Source of the DNA: Cricetomys ansorgei
Lineage: Eukaryota; Chordata; Mammalia; Rodentia; Nesomyidae
Length of the DNA stretch: 64,000 nt
Direction: 5' to 3'
Assembly (NCBI GenBank): GCA_026225945.1
Contig: JAMJFZ010004066.1
Location: 2,419,001 to 2,483,000, forward strand
The notes beneath the pieces were generated by a model. The model was not told the DNA's origin. It did not search any database and saw nothing but the letters and a program-made list of their open reading frames with translations. A program made the translations under genes and the position numbers. Within the stretch, counting starts at the first letter, position 1; every line of letters starts with the position of its first letter. Of the stretch, positions 63,480 through 64,000 are shown in pieces.

Positions 63480-63683
63480 TTTTTAATTGTGTGTCTATGT
63501 GTGGTGAGGGTGTGGGTTTCTGAATGTGTGTGCAGTGCCTACAGGGGCCAGAAGAGGGTGTTGGGTCCCACGACTCTGGAGTTAAGGCAACTGTGAGCCA
63601 CTTGATGTGGGTGCTGGGAGCTAAACTCTGGTCCTTCGAAAGGGCAGACTACTGATGACTACTGAGCCATCTCTCCAGCCCAA
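63480..63683 (-). repeat. B2 SINE
   Basis: 'ggggccagaagagggtgttgg', 'actctggagttaaggcaactgtgagcc' in pieces, 'ctgagccatctctccagccc'. Confidence 0.94.
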
Positions 63684-64000
63684 GACATTAAGCTCCAACA
63701 TTAGAAGCTCCTAAGTTTTATTCTCCAATCTCCAGACTTATATGTCCAACCTTCCTCCCCACACTGCTACCTCAAATCTAACAGACATTCAAATGCACCA
63801 TAGCTAGAACTGGTCTCTGCCCCCTTAACTCTAACCTGCTCCATAAGGCAGCTTGCCTTCCCTGCTCCCCTATGCTGATGAGCCCATCCTCTAATTTGAT
63901 GAGAACAACAGCCTTGAATTTAACACATCCTTTTCCCAACCAATCCTGAAAATTCTTAGTTCTATCTTTAAAATGTATTTTGGATCTCCTCTGCTGGCCA
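63684..64000. other. Unique-looking sequence at window end
   Basis: CT- and AT-mixed sequence, nothing recognised. Confidence 0.42.

Noticed and set aside
1..64000. Provirus or retroviral gene set
   Set aside because: All ERV traces are solo LTRs; no gag, pol or env sequence was seen.

Overview
The window is nuclear DNA of a muroid rodent (mouse, rat, hamster or vole type). The evidence is the repeat content: B1, B2, B3 and B4 SINEs, ID elements derived from tRNA-Ala, MaLR-type LTRs, a rodent hAT transposon of the URR1 kind, short 3' pieces of L1, and old mammal-wide MIR, L2 and MER5 remnants. Long (TG/CA)n tracts and low CpG fit too. The species cannot be fixed from this. No bacterial, plasmid, phage or CRISPR feature is present.

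No protein-coding gene could be recognised. Nearly all open frames are chance frames in SINEs, LTRs or simple repeats. The window is therefore intergenic or deep intronic. Roughly half to two thirds is interspersed repeat I can name at family level; the rest is unique-looking sequence with no domain or gene match that I can see. Subfamily names were not assigned where a library search would be needed.

Layout: 1-10 kb is SINE-rich, with a MaLR LTR split by an ERV LTR (3750-4692) and two tandem ID arrays (4864-5097, 8928-9302). 10-19 kb holds more LTRs, B3/B4 SINEs, a URR1 copy with its target duplication and an L1 3' end. 19.4-20 kb holds a small CpG-island-like block followed by a candidate short exon with good splice signals. 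20-26 kb has an ERVL/MaLR LTR carrying a URR1, a doubly nested LTR and a solo ERV LTR with a perfect 5-bp target duplication. A 198-bp purely alternating purine-pyrimidine tract lies at 25912-26109. 29-30.2 kb carries a polypurine block and, about 0.7 kb on, an uninterrupted 184-bp polypyrimidine block. 32.9-33.3 kb has a GC box and an ATG-started open frame ending at a consensus splice donor. 37-38.6 kb is a cluster of antisense MaLR-like pieces. 42.7-43.1 kb is a long CA-type repeat. 54 kb has a unique block with two competing exon-like readings. 57-63 kb has several MaLR LTRs inserted into older SINEs.

Most worth following: (1) the multi-A-box ID arrays at five loci sharing the same inter-unit junction; (2) the CpG island and exon candidate at 19480-19933; (3) the candidate first exon at 33013-33255; (4) the unusual DNA-structure tracts. 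No defence system, operon or novel enzyme system is visible.
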